Assembly (NCBI GenBank): GCA_902490005.1
Contig: CABUCM010000010.1
Coordinates: 1 to 64,000, forward strand
Source of the DNA: an uncultured Ruminiclostridium sp.
GTDB taxonomy: Bacteria > Bacillota > Clostridia > Oscillospirales > Acutalibacteraceae
Reading direction: 5' to 3'
DNA: 64,000 nucleotides
The notes beneath the pieces are model-generated. The model was given only the letters and a program-made list of their open reading frames with translations. It was not told the origin of the DNA and searched no databases. Made by a program: the position numbers and the translations under genes. Every line of letters begins with the position of its first letter. The stretch's first letter is position 1. Of this stretch, positions 53,782 to 62,785 are shown in pieces.

Positions 53782-54237
53782 GTCATATAAAGCTAACATT
53801 TGGTGTGTTGACGGAGCAAAAAGCTTAAGGGTTACAAACGGAATTAAACTCCTTAAATACAGAACTGTGTTTTCAATATGAATTTAGGCTCCTGGCATAA
53901 TCTTTCGATATGTTTTAGTTTGCTTCGGATTTGCAGTTCTCGAGATATCGCCATTTTTACCTATACTCAATAGACTTTACCGTCTTAAGTATTGGAGAAC
54001 GCTCTTGTTTTTTAGTCTGCGTTTATTTCCTGTTTTAACTCCACCGCGAAGCGCTTCTCATTAATTATACTAATGATCGATTACAAGAGAGTAATGTCGA
54101 CAATCAAAACCTGCAAAGGAAAAGCCAAACGTTAAAGTCCTAAGCTTATAAAGAAGAAGTGCTTTTTATTGAAATTACGGAAAAGGCGATTCAGAATATA
54201 CAACCATGAATTATATGATTTGATCACGATTAAAATA
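53782..54237 (+). other. AT-rich gap before the minus-strand oxidoreductase genes
   Basis: About 455 bases without a recognisable gene on either strand; all frames are interrupted. No clear terminator for the minus-strand operon was found. Confidence 0.55.
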
Positions 54238-55326
54238 TTATTTGCACCATAGTTTCTTTGTTGTTGTAATGTCTTGTCCCGTTTCTAAGGCCTTTGTAAG
54301 ACAATGTGATAGATAAGTGTCTTGGCATGCCTCTGCTAGACCGTAAAACTCTTTTCCGTTCTCTACATACTCTTTCATATCCAACAAAACTTGTGTAATC
54401 GCCAATTCTTCATCGTTTAAACGCCGTTGATCTGAAATGGTTTTCTCTTCAAATGGGTTTCGATAAATATATTGATCATTTAACATAAGGCCGCGGAGAG
54501 AATATCCTTCATGACTGGAATACTGACCTAAATCAATTCGTTTGATCTCTGAACACGCATACTCACCGTGATCATTAATATAACGAACAGTTTGATTAAA
54601 GATTTCACCTTTAGTGCCGCATATTCTCAAAAATCGAGAGCGAATCTGAGAAAAATACTGTTCGTCACAGAAATCCAAATAAGCGACCTTACCGTTGGAA
54701 AACTCGAACGTAGCAGTATCCCTAGGAACTCTAAGCATATGATCGTTATATACCAATCCAGATCTACTACAAGTTTCACGTAATTCCTGGTAAAACCTTT
54801 TAGCAGAAATAGTACACGTTTCAAATTTTACTCCTAAGTAGCGGCGAATCATATTAATCCCATGATAACCATGAAGCATGGACATCAAAACATCCGTAGG
54901 CTCCCCGATCATACCGTTTTGTATTATATTCATTAATGCGCTGTGGTATGGTTGGGCAAAATATTGCTCAGCCACTTGGATTTTTACTGGATAGTGTGTG
55001 GACTCTTCCCAGATTTGATCAACAGTTTCTAAGGTAGGCGCAATTGGCGTTTCGGAGAGAATTGGAACATTTAGGGCAAATAGTTTTTTATTATATTCAA
55101 ACGCCACTTCCCAAGGGTAAGATACTACAACAAAATCTAAGTCTTTCTTGATTAACTCATCAAAGTCGTAAAAAACAGGCACATGAAACTTCTTTTGGAA
55201 AATTTGGCCTTTTTCTTTGTTTCTCATAAGAACTCCAACGACTTCAAAGGTATCAGGAAGTGTGTTAGCGATGCGCATAAAGAACTCTGAACGCCATCCA
55301 GCGCCTAAAACAGCAAATTTAATCAT
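54238..55326 (-). CDS. Gfo/Idh/MocA family oxidoreductase, ETP variant
   Basis: An NAD(P)-dependent sugar or polyol oxidoreductase type protein, 362 residues. N-terminal Rossmann fold with FAVLGAGWRSEFF (GxGxxx), then VPILSETPIAPT where most relatives have EKP; the usual catalytic-site lysine is replaced by threonine. The C-terminal domain is the alpha/beta substrate-binding fold (QVAEQYFAQPYHSAL). Many sugar loci carry such genes; the substrate is unknown. ATG at 55326 has AAGGAG upstream. It follows its partner oxidoreductase by 44 bases, so both form one operon divergent from the ABC transporter. Confidence 0.85.
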   Translation of the reverse strand: MIKFAVLGAGWRSEFFMRIANTLPDTFEVVGVLMRNKEKGQIFQKKFHVPVFYDFDELIKKDLDFVVVSYPWEVAFEYNKKLFALNVPILSETPIAPTLETVDQIWEESTHYPVKIQVAEQYFAQPYHSALMNIIQNGMIGEPTDVLMSMLHGYHGINMIRRYLGVKFETCTISAKRFYQELRETCSRSGLVYNDHMLRVPRDTATFEFSNGKVAYLDFCDEQYFSQIRSRFLRICGTKGEIFNQTVRYINDHGEYACSEIKRIDLGQYSSHEGYSLRGLMLNDQYIYRNPFEEKTISDQRRLNDEELAITQVLLDMKEYVENGKEFYGLAEACQDTYLSHCLTKALETGQDITTTKKLWCK

Positions 55327-55370
55327 GATAAAGCTCCTTCTAATTTATGTTAAATGAAATCCCAGCGTTT

Positions 55371-56441
55371 TTATATAGAAACCCACCTCTTTTCTTTTGC
55401 GGATTGGAATAACGCCTCGATCGTCCTTAGTGTCCAATATTGTGATTCTAAATCATTACCGGACAAAAGGGAAAAATCCTCCTCCAATATAATGTCCCGA
55501 AATGAAGAAACAATATCTAAGCACATGTCAGTATTAATTGGCTCAGGGGCATAGCAAGTTTCCAAACCGCAATATGAGATAGGCTGAAAGCCTTTTGGGC
55601 ATTTGGAAGGTGAATATATAACCATTGGAATATCAGATGAAAAGAAGTTTAAAAAAATAATTCCTTCAGTACCATACACCCGTATATCCCATGCATTAGT
55701 ACCTGGCCGGCTACCGGTATTATAATTGCAACGCATAGTGCCGCCCACCCCATTGCTCCACCGAAATAAAGCATTGCAACTATCTTTAATAGTAACATTT
55801 ATTAACGCATTATCTATACCGACCCTTTGAGGTTGTAATGTACTCATATCAGCAAAAGCGCCTATTATTTTCCCTTGCAAATAAATAAATGTACTTACAA
55901 TATAAATTCCTAAGTCCCCGGTTACCCCCCAGATATTTTTTGTATCATCATAATACCATGCGGCATGACCAGGGCCTCTATGTGACATGTTACCGTCTAG
56001 AGAAACAACTTTTCCAATTAAACCTGATTCCAAACTCTGCTTACAGAGCTTTAGGTACGGGTAATTGTTAAAAGGTAATGCCATAACAACCTTCCCGCTT
56101 TTTTTTGCGGCCTCTTTTATCTCTAATAGGTCATTGGAATCTAAAGAAACTGGCTTTTCTATTAAAACATGCTTACCGGCATTTAATGATTTAATACTAA
56201 GATCTTTGTGACTTGCCGGTGGAGTGCAAATGACAACAGCCTCAATGTCTGAAGACAGCAACTCTTCCACCGAAGAAAAATAGGGTGTATTATATTGGTG
56301 CGATAACTTTTTTAACAGTGTCGGGTTTACATCGTAGATTCCTTGTGTCTGAATTCCAGGAATGTTCTGTATGGATGGAAGATATCGTATCTGTGCGATA
56401 TTCCCACACCCTAAAATACCAATTTTCAAAACTTTATCCAT
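55371..56441 (-). CDS. Gfo/Idh/MocA family oxidoreductase
   Basis: A 356-residue NAD(P)-dependent oxidoreductase. Rossmann motif KIGILGCGNIAQIRYLP, VVICTPPASH, and the canonical HVLIEKPVSLD (EKP), then a C-terminal substrate domain (NMSHRGPGHAAWYYDD with the histidine region). First gene of the minus-strand pair, ATG at 56441 with AAAGGTG upstream. It may oxidise a hexose or inositol-like product of the locus; the reaction is not known. A CcpA/LacI-type operator lies 55 bases upstream of its start. Confidence 0.87.
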   Translation of the reverse strand: MDKVLKIGILGCGNIAQIRYLPSIQNIPGIQTQGIYDVNPTLLKKLSHQYNTPYFSSVEELLSSDIEAVVICTPPASHKDLSIKSLNAGKHVLIEKPVSLDSNDLLEIKEAAKKSGKVVMALPFNNYPYLKLCKQSLESGLIGKVVSLDGNMSHRGPGHAAWYYDDTKNIWGVTGDLGIYIVSTFIYLQGKIIGAFADMSTLQPQRVGIDNALINVTIKDSCNALFRWSNGVGGTMRCNYNTGSRPGTNAWDIRVYGTEGIIFLNFFSSDIPMVIYSPSKCPKGFQPISYCGLETCYAPEPINTDMCLDIVSSFRDIILEEDFSLLSGNDLESQYWTLRTIEALFQSAKEKRWVSI

Positions 56442-56495
56442 ATTAAATACACCTTTCTCTTTTTCTCAAGTATCGCTTGTAATATCTAATTTATG

Positions 56496-56509
56496 TGAAA
56501 TCGGTTTCA
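56496..56509. promoter_or_regulatory. CcpA/LacI-type operator (cre-like)
   Basis: TGAAATCGGTTTCA fits the catabolite-responsive element consensus TGWNANCGNTNWCA at every fixed position and has perfect outer arms TGAAA/TTTCA. It could be bound by CcpA or by the LacI-type regulator encoded at 61748. Confidence 0.65.
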
Positions 56510-56680
56510 GAAAACATTAAACACAATAAAACCTGATAATTACTGGAAGATACAAACAATATTATATACGAAAAAAGTTATTAGTCAATATATAATTTGC
56601 ATATTTTGAAAACAGTCTACAAAAATTATATAAAAAATAGTTTAAAAATCACGAAAAAAAATAATTAAAATAAAAAAATG

Positions 56681-56709
56681 TTGACAACAAAAGAAGAAAT
56701 AGGTATTAT
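56681..56709 (+). promoter_or_regulatory. Sigma-A promoter of the ABC-GH32 operon
   Basis: Consensus TTGACA (56681-56686), 17-base spacer, TATTAT (56704-56709); leader of about 110 bases. Confidence 0.8.
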
Positions 56710-56828
56710 TTACCCAGACAGTTGATTGATTTGTAGATAGGAAAATATTTTCCTGTTATAAAATATATGCAAATCAACCAATTGAATTTAAGCTCTAGAC
56801 GGGCAAAAGATTAAGGAGGAACTATTTT

Positions 56829-58166
56829 ATGAAATGCCTATCTCGGAAAAAATGTGCGGCGCTTGCTTTAGCAGGGGTAATGGCGCTGTTGTCTGCGGCT
56901 TGTAGTGCAGACAACGGTACGACTGCAAGTGGCGGGGAAACGTCATCGGCCGCGGGTGAAGCTTCAACCACCTCTAGTGCGGTTCCGGCAGAAAAGGAAA
57001 CTATCGTGTTTTCTTTTGACCGTGGTGTCGGGGATGCGGTTAGCGAGTTAGTGGAAAACTACAATGCCTCACAAGACCTTGTGACAGTTGAGACTATCGA
57101 TCTGCCTCAAAACACAAACCAGGTTCATGATGATTTCGCAACAAAGCTTGCTACCGGTGATGATACTGTAGATTTATTTGCGGTAGATAAAACGTTTATC
57201 CCGGAATTCAGCGCAGCCGGCTGGCTACAGCCTTTGGATGAATATTTTGACGAAGATTATATGTCACAGTTTATTTCTGCTACTAATATGGCTAGCTACT
57301 ATAACGGTCAAATGACTGCTATCGCATGGTTTACAAATGCAAACATGTTATTTTATCGTTCCGACATATTGGAAGATAATGGTCTGGAACCTCCAAAAAC
57401 TTTTGAGGAATTGGAGCAGATGTGTAAGGATTTGACAGGCCAGGGAGGTACCGAATATGGTATCACTTTCCAAGGGGCGCAATATGAGGGAATGGTATGC
57501 TGCTGGCTTGAATATATCTGGAGCAATGGCGGAGACGTGTATGATGAAAATGGCAATCTGACAGTCGGCTCACAGAATGTTATTGATGGCACTGAGTTTA
57601 TGGTCAATTTGGCGAAGAATTATGCGCCAGAGGGTATTACTACCTATCAGGAAACTGAAAGCGAACAAGTCTTTTTAGAGGGTAAAGCGCTGTTCCATCG
57701 CAATTCGCCCTATGTCTGGGCTAAATCCAATGCCGAAGGTTCCAAAGTAGCTGGCAAGGTTGGTTACTGCCAGTTGCCGGCAGGACCGGATGGGGATAAA
57801 GGTTATACTATGCAAGGCGGTCTGAGCTTAAGTATTAATGTAAACTCTAGTGATTCGAAGAAAACGGCGTGTGTGGATTTTATTCGCTATTTGCTGAGTG
57901 AAGAGGGACAGAGAATTATGGGCGCTAATTATGCGTTCCCGCCTGTTCTGGCATCTTCTTATGCGGATTCCGAAGTTTTAGAGGCTTCTCCGGTATTTGA
58001 CGGTTATGATAAGTATATTGAAGATTCTAAGGAGCGTCCTGCTGTACTCGATTACGCTAAAGTGACCGATGCAATTCAGAAGAATATCCACCAAGCACTT
58101 ACTGGGCAGACTGATGTGGAAACCGCTATTTCAAATTTGGAATCCGAATTGGAAGCTATCGGTTAA
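56829..58166 (+). CDS. ABC transporter sugar-binding lipoprotein (family 1)
   Basis: Captures an oligosaccharide outside the cell for the two permeases downstream. 445 residues: lipoprotein signal peptide with lipobox LSAAC and lipidated Cys25, a Ser/Thr/Ala-rich linker to about residue 55, then the cluster-1 sugar-binding fold (ETIVFSFDRG opening, DLFAVDKTFIPEFSAAGWLQPLDEY, and GKALFHRNSPYVW). Resembles MsmE/maltose-type binding proteins. AAGGAGG precedes ATG 56829. A hairpin after the gene (58361-58390) may protect its mRNA so that it is made in excess over the permeases. Codon use is less AT-biased than in the following genes. Confidence 0.9.
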   Translation: MKCLSRKKCAALALAGVMALLSAACSADNGTTASGGETSSAAGEASTTSSAVPAEKETIVFSFDRGVGDAVSELVENYNASQDLVTVETIDLPQNTNQVHDDFATKLATGDDTVDLFAVDKTFIPEFSAAGWLQPLDEYFDEDYMSQFISATNMASYYNGQMTAIAWFTNANMLFYRSDILEDNGLEPPKTFEELEQMCKDLTGQGGTEYGITFQGAQYEGMVCCWLEYIWSNGGDVYDENGNLTVGSQNVIDGTEFMVNLAKNYAPEGITTYQETESEQVFLEGKALFHRNSPYVWAKSNAEGSKVAGKVGYCQLPAGPDGDKGYTMQGGLSLSINVNSSDSKKTACVDFIRYLLSEEGQRIMGANYAFPPVLASSYADSEVLEASPVFDGYDKYIEDSKERPAVLDYAKVTDAIQKNIHQALTGQTDVETAISNLESELEAIG

Positions 58167-58360
58167 AATCGAAAACTGGGATCTTTGTGAGGTTTTGTAG
58201 GAATAAGCACTTTTATTATTCTACATATGTTTATTGAGATTTCAGTTAATTAAGGAAAGATGATGGCAAGGACGCTTCCGAAAGAAAGTTGGTCTGAAAC
58301 ATGTAAAGATGGTATGATGTAGACTTTGCCATCAAATCGATTAACACAAACACAAGTTAA

Positions 58361-58390
58361 AGGGCTACCTGCAAATGGCCAGGTAGCCCT
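58361..58390 (+). other. Intra-operon stem-loop between binding protein and permease genes
   Basis: Perfect 11-bp stem AGGGCTACCTG/CAGGTAGCCCT (58361-58371 with 58380-58390), 8-base loop, not followed by a T-run. It ends 7 bases before the AAAGGGG of the next gene. Such hairpins stabilise the upstream mRNA segment rather than stop transcription. Confidence 0.75.
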
Positions 58391-58412
58391 AAAAGTAAAA
58401 GGGGTATTTCTT

Positions 58413-59312
58413 ATGAAAGGAACGATGGAAAAACGAGAGGCCAGAGCCGCGTGGGTTATGATGGCTCCAGCGCTAATCGTAATTGCTGTAGTCGCAATTT
58501 GGCCTGTTATGAACACCTTTTATATGAGTATGCATGAAATGGTGTTGACAAAACCTCAAGATGGGCAGCCGTTTGTCTTTTTAGATCATTATATTAAGTT
58601 CTTTCAAAATACGGAAGCTTTAGGGGCGCTGGGATTTACCTTTCTGTTTACAGTAACTTCCGTTTTCCTTGAATTAATTTTGGGAATGGTAATTGCTGTT
58701 TTAATGAATAAAACGTTTAAGGGAAGAGGACTTTTTCGAGCAACAATGTTGGTCCCATGGGCTGTTCCAACCTCTGTGGCAGCGTTAATGATGAAATTCT
58801 TTTTTAATGATCAATATGGTGTTTTTAATGACGTGATTGTACGGTTAGGATTAAGCGATCACTATATCGCGTGGCTTGGTACACCTGGAGGCGCATTTTT
58901 CGCAGTTGTTTTTGCTGACGTTTGGAAAACGTCGGCTTATATGGGGTTGCTAATTTTAGCCGGCTTACAGATGGTTCCGGAATCAATGTATGAATCGGCG
59001 AAAATAGATGGTGCCGGCGTATTTACTAGGTTTTTTAAGATCACTATTCCAGTTATTAAAAATACAATTTTGGTTGCTATGCTGTTTAGAACTTTAGATG
59101 CTTTCCGCGCGTTTGATATGATTCAAGTTATGACTAACGGTGGACCAGGTGGAAGTACGGAAACGATGTCAATGTATGCCTATACTAACTTGATGAGTTA
59201 TATGGATTTTGGTTATGGGTCTACAGTCGCTGTAGTTACTTTTGTGGTTATCTTTTTGATTAGTATGATTTATATGAAGCTTATGGGTAATAAGCTGACT
59301 GATGTTGATTGA
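58413..59312 (+). CDS. ABC sugar transporter permease 1
   Basis: Integral membrane subunit of a carbohydrate uptake ABC transporter (MalF/MsmF type), 299 residues with six membrane segments. The ATPase-contact loop (EAA motif) is YESAKIDGAGVFTRFFKITIP. The ATG at 58413 with AAAGGGG upstream is preferred over an in-frame upstream start that would read through the intra-operon hairpin. It overlaps the possible early starts of permease 2. Confidence 0.93.
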   Translation: MKGTMEKREARAAWVMMAPALIVIAVVAIWPVMNTFYMSMHEMVLTKPQDGQPFVFLDHYIKFFQNTEALGALGFTFLFTVTSVFLELILGMVIAVLMNKTFKGRGLFRATMLVPWAVPTSVAALMMKFFFNDQYGVFNDVIVRLGLSDHYIAWLGTPGGAFFAVVFADVWKTSAYMGLLILAGLQMVPESMYESAKIDGAGVFTRFFKITIPVIKNTILVAMLFRTLDAFRAFDMIQVMTNGGPGGSTETMSMYAYTNLMSYMDFGYGSTVAVVTFVVIFLISMIYMKLMGNKLTDVD

Positions 59313-59331
59313 TAAAAGGGGTATGGTGACA

Positions 59332-60171
59332 ATGAAAGTTCAAATGAACAAACGCATTGGGAGGCTAATATTTTATTTTTTAATAGTTGTTTTTGCCATT
59401 ATCATCGTCTTTCCTTTTTTGTGGCAAATATTGACCTCTTTTAAGCCGCTAAGCGAGATTAGTTCTATGCCTCCGAAGTGGCTTCCCAGTGAGCTGAATT
59501 TGGAGTATTATGTTAATGTTTTTACTAAGCGCCCTTTTTTAAATTACCTTTTGAATAGTTTTATTGTATCTGGGGTTACAACACTTATTAGTGTTTTAAT
59601 TGGGGCATCTTGTGCCTATGCACTAGCCCGACTTCGCTGCCGGGGGAAAAAGATTATTTTAACCGTCGTGTTAATGGTGTCTATGTTTCCTCCAATTGCT
59701 AATTTAAGCCCTCTGTTTGTATTTATGAAAAATATGAAGTTGATTAATACTTACTTGGCATTGATTATTCCTTATACAGCGATGTCCTTGACACTTACTG
59801 TTTGGTTGCTGACCAACTTTTTTAAGGATATCCCCAAAGGACTTGAGGAGGCGGCAGGTATGGATGGCTGCGGTATTTATCGATGCTTTGCTACCATTGT
59901 TCTCCCATTAGGCGCACCAGGAATCTTTGCGGCAGCCTTGATTACTTTTATTACTGCATGGAATGAGTATCTCTATGCGTTAACGTTTATGACCAAGGAT
60001 CAAATGCGTACGGTTCCCGTGGGAATTGCGTTATTCCCTGGTAACTATGATTTGCCTTGGGGAGATATTGCGGCTGCATCGGTTGTGGTCGTGGTGCCTT
60101 TAATTATAGTTGTGCTTATTTTCCAACAAAAAATTATTGCTGGCCTTACTTCAGGGGGCGTTAAGGAGTAA
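59332..60171 (+). CDS. ABC sugar transporter permease 2
   Basis: Second membrane subunit (MalG/MsmG type), 279 residues, six membrane segments, EAA loop LEEAAGMDGCGIYRCFATIVLP. The start is uncertain: ATG 59332 has AGGGG ten bases upstream; ATG 59323 is also in frame but only one base from it. No ATP-binding subunit gene follows, so the pair must use an MsmK-like ATPase from elsewhere. Confidence 0.92.
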   Translation: MKVQMNKRIGRLIFYFLIVVFAIIIVFPFLWQILTSFKPLSEISSMPPKWLPSELNLEYYVNVFTKRPFLNYLLNSFIVSGVTTLISVLIGASCAYALARLRCRGKKIILTVVLMVSMFPPIANLSPLFVFMKNMKLINTYLALIIPYTAMSLTLTVWLLTNFFKDIPKGLEEAAGMDGCGIYRCFATIVLPLGAPGIFAAALITFITAWNEYLYALTFMTKDQMRTVPVGIALFPGNYDLPWGDIAAASVVVVVPLIIVVLIFQQKIIAGLTSGGVKE

Positions 60172-60205
60172 TTTCAATCATAAGTAAAGTCAAGGGAGCA
60201 AAGAG

Positions 60206-61666
60206 ATGCCAATTGATTCGCTATATACTACTGAGCAATTACAATCAGTTATAAAAGATCCACAACGATTGAGCTATCATTTTATGCCGCCGGCAGGTTG
60301 GATGAATGACCCCAATGGGTTAGTAAAGTTCAAAGGAATCTATCATATGTACTATCAGTGTTATCCTTTTAAACCTGAACCGGGATTGATGCATTGGGGA
60401 CACGCTACTAGTAAAGATTTGATACATTGGGAGCACCAACCTCTAGCGTTGAGCCCGAGTACAGAATGGGAATTATCAGACAAGAGCGTTGGAGATTATC
60501 CTAGTGGGGGATGCTTTTCGGGAAGTGTTGCGGAGAAAGATGGACTGCTTTATGCTATGTATACAGCTGCAAGAGATACGCTTAATGGAACACAGCAAGT
60601 ACAATGTGTGGCAATATCTGAAGATGGATTCCAATTTCAGAAATTAAAGGATCCGGTGATTTTACATTATCCAGAAGCCGGTTCAGAACATTTTCGGGAT
60701 CCTAAAGTTTGGAAGCATGGCAATGCTTGGTATTGTGTTATAGGCAGTTCAAAAGAAAATCTTGGAAAAGTACTCTTGTATAAGTCGATTGATCTGTTGC
60801 ATTGGGAATATGTTGGTGAAATGCTGAAAGCTGAGTCGTCAGAGACACAAGGAAATATGTGGGAATGTCCTAATTTAATTCCTATGGGTGAGAAGGATGT
60901 ATTAATGTTTTCTCCAATGGGTTTGGAAAAGAAGGGTATTACGACTGCTTATTTTGTAGGAAAATTAGATTATAGCACTGGAAAGTTCCATTCGGAGCAT
61001 TTCTACAAAATGAATTCCAGCCAGGAGTTTTACGCGCCACAGGTGTTTTACACTAATGAAGAAGAAATCATAATACTGGCTTGGATGCAGCATTGGGGAG
61101 TCAAAAATTATCCTACTAGTAAATACGGTTGGAGCGGCGCTATGTCCATACCACTCTCCTGTTCCTTAAACGAAGAGAATAAGCTTTTATGCGCTCCAGT
61201 AACGCAACTAGAAAAATTAAGAATCAAAGACATCTTGATTGATATAAGTAAGACGAATCCTTTTGAGGGGGTTTTGCTGAATTGCTTTGAGTGCCTATTA
61301 GAGATTGAAATTCTTGATTTTCAGAAGGCTTTTATGGAGCTTAAATTGAGGTGTAGTAGCGATGAAACACAATATTCTTCTATAAAGTATCAAAAAGGCT
61401 TATTTATAGTTGATTGTACCCGTTCAGGAGAGAGTGGTGGCTGCCTACAATCTGAAGAAGCTTATAGTTTAGGAATTAAGCCGAGAAGAGTAAAAATCCA
61501 TGCCTTTGTGGATTCGTGTTCCTTGGAAGTTTTTATAAATAACGGTGATATTTGTTTTTCACACCGAATTTTTCCAAGTATTAAAAGTAAGTTTATAAAA
61601 TTTGTTTCAAATGCCGAAATATGTTTGTTGGATGCTAAGATATATAAGTTATCCTCTATATGGTAA
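60206..61666 (+). CDS. Beta-fructosidase, glycoside hydrolase family 32
   Basis: Cleaves beta-fructosidic bonds, as in sucrose, sucrose-6-phosphate, raffinose or short fructans. 486 residues, no signal peptide, so cytoplasmic. Five-blade propeller with the nucleophile Asp35 in GWMNDPNG, the stabiliser Asp165 in HFRDPKVW, and the acid/base Glu220 in MWECPNLIP; C-terminal beta-sandwich (VKIHAFVDSCSLEVFINNG). Since import is by an ABC transporter rather than a phosphotransferase system, the substrate is probably unphosphorylated. GGGAG precedes ATG 60206. It lies 34 bases after permease 2. Confidence 0.93.
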   Translation: MPIDSLYTTEQLQSVIKDPQRLSYHFMPPAGWMNDPNGLVKFKGIYHMYYQCYPFKPEPGLMHWGHATSKDLIHWEHQPLALSPSTEWELSDKSVGDYPSGGCFSGSVAEKDGLLYAMYTAARDTLNGTQQVQCVAISEDGFQFQKLKDPVILHYPEAGSEHFRDPKVWKHGNAWYCVIGSSKENLGKVLLYKSIDLLHWEYVGEMLKAESSETQGNMWECPNLIPMGEKDVLMFSPMGLEKKGITTAYFVGKLDYSTGKFHSEHFYKMNSSQEFYAPQVFYTNEEEIIILAWMQHWGVKNYPTSKYGWSGAMSIPLSCSLNEENKLLCAPVTQLEKLRIKDILIDISKTNPFEGVLLNCFECLLEIEILDFQKAFMELKLRCSSDETQYSSIKYQKGLFIVDCTRSGESGGCLQSEEAYSLGIKPRRVKIHAFVDSCSLEVFINNGDICFSHRIFPSIKSKFIKFVSNAEICLLDAKIYKLSSIW

Positions 61667-61689
61667 GTGTAAAATTTATTAAGAAAGAA

Positions 61690-61718
61690 TGGAAACATAT
61701 AAAAATATTTTGTATAAT
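61690..61718 (+). promoter_or_regulatory. Possible internal promoter before the LacI-type regulator
   Basis: A perfect TATAAT (61713-61718) with a poor -35 TGGAAA (61690-61695), 17 bases apart. It would let the regulator be made when the main operon is silent. Confidence 0.4.
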
Positions 61719-61747
61719 GAATGAAGAATGTAAAGAGGGTGACTAGA

Positions 61748-62767
61748 GTGAGAGCTGTAACAATTATTGATATTGCCAAACAGGCGGGTGTTTCGGTATC
61801 TACGGTTTCTAGAGTAATTAATGATAGCAAGAAAGTTAGCGATTCTCTGCGGCAAAGGGTTTGCGAGGTAATTGAGAAAAATAATTTTCGGCCTAATTCT
61901 ATCGCTCAAGGATTGGTAACAAAAACTACACATATTGTTGGGATTGTTCTTCCTGATATTTCTAATCCAGTGTTCTATACTTTAATTAAAGGGATCGATG
62001 CTGTTTTATCACAGTATGAGTATACGTTTATTTTATGTGAGTCACAGGGTAAATCGTCTAAAGAAGCAGAATTGCTGCAGCTGTTAAGAGACAGAAAGAT
62101 TGATGGTATCATTTTCGCGGGAGTCACGGTTGACGAAAAATTGATTGCTACTATGAACGACATCCATATTCCCATTGTGTTGGTGTGCCAGGATCCAGAA
62201 CGGCTTGACTGTGGTTTTGATGTTGTAAATATTGACAACATAAAGTTAGCCTATGACGCCACTCAATTTTTGATTCAAAGCGGCCATGAACGGATCGCGA
62301 TGCTGTCAGGCCCTCTATATGATTTGGGGTCGGGGAGAAAACGATTTGAGGGATATTGTAAAGCGTTGGAAGATGCGAATATTCCCTTTTATGAGAACTA
62401 TGTAAAATTCGGCCCCTTTTTATTTGAAGATGGAGTTAGAGGAATGAAGCAGATTTTTGAGGAAAACAGGAAACTTCCTACCGCCGTATTAGCCGCTTCT
62501 GATCTAATGGCTATTGGTGCTATCGATTTTCTGATTTCCAATGGGGTTGAAGTTCCTGAGCAGATTTCCGTAATGGGGATGACAGATATTCCTATGTCGG
62601 CGATTTATCGTCCCGCCTTGACTACAATGAAATTTGACGCGTATGAGGTGGGAAATACCGCTTCGCATATTTTGATGGAAATATTAAATGGCAACGGTTC
62701 TTCTCCTGCATATCATGAGATTGATTTTAAACTTATTCGGAGAAATAGTGTGAAAATAAAAGTATAG
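61748..62767 (+). CDS. LacI family transcriptional regulator
   Basis: Sugar-responsive repressor, 339 residues. N-terminal LacI HTH (TIIDIAKQAGVSVSTVSRVIND, with the hinge RPNSIAQGL), then a periplasmic-binding-protein-like sensor domain (VGIVLPDISNPVFYTLIKGID). The start is probably GTG at 61748, five bases after AGAGGGTGA, giving the usual short N-terminus. It lies within the operon between GH32 and the ROK kinase, and may bind the cre-like site at 56496. The inducer is unknown, likely a sugar or sugar phosphate of the pathway. Confidence 0.9.
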   Translation: MRAVTIIDIAKQAGVSVSTVSRVINDSKKVSDSLRQRVCEVIEKNNFRPNSIAQGLVTKTTHIVGIVLPDISNPVFYTLIKGIDAVLSQYEYTFILCESQGKSSKEAELLQLLRDRKIDGIIFAGVTVDEKLIATMNDIHIPIVLVCQDPERLDCGFDVVNIDNIKLAYDATQFLIQSGHERIAMLSGPLYDLGSGRKRFEGYCKALEDANIPFYENYVKFGPFLFEDGVRGMKQIFEENRKLPTAVLAASDLMAIGAIDFLISNGVEVPEQISVMGMTDIPMSAIYRPALTTMKFDAYEVGNTASHILMEILNGNGSSPAYHEIDFKLIRRNSVKIKV

Positions 62768-62785
62768 GTTGGGGGATATTTTGTT

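Larger units (their letters stand above)
56442..56828. promoter_or_regulatory. Divergent control region between the oxidoreductase pair and the ABC operon
   Basis: 387 AT-rich bases. Contains the cre-like operator (56496-56509), the strong plus-strand promoter (56681-56709), and in the transcribed leader a perfect palindrome AGGAAAATATTTTCCT (56739-56754) flanked by TTGATTTG/CAAATCAA arms. The minus-strand promoter could not be placed with confidence. Confidence 0.7.
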
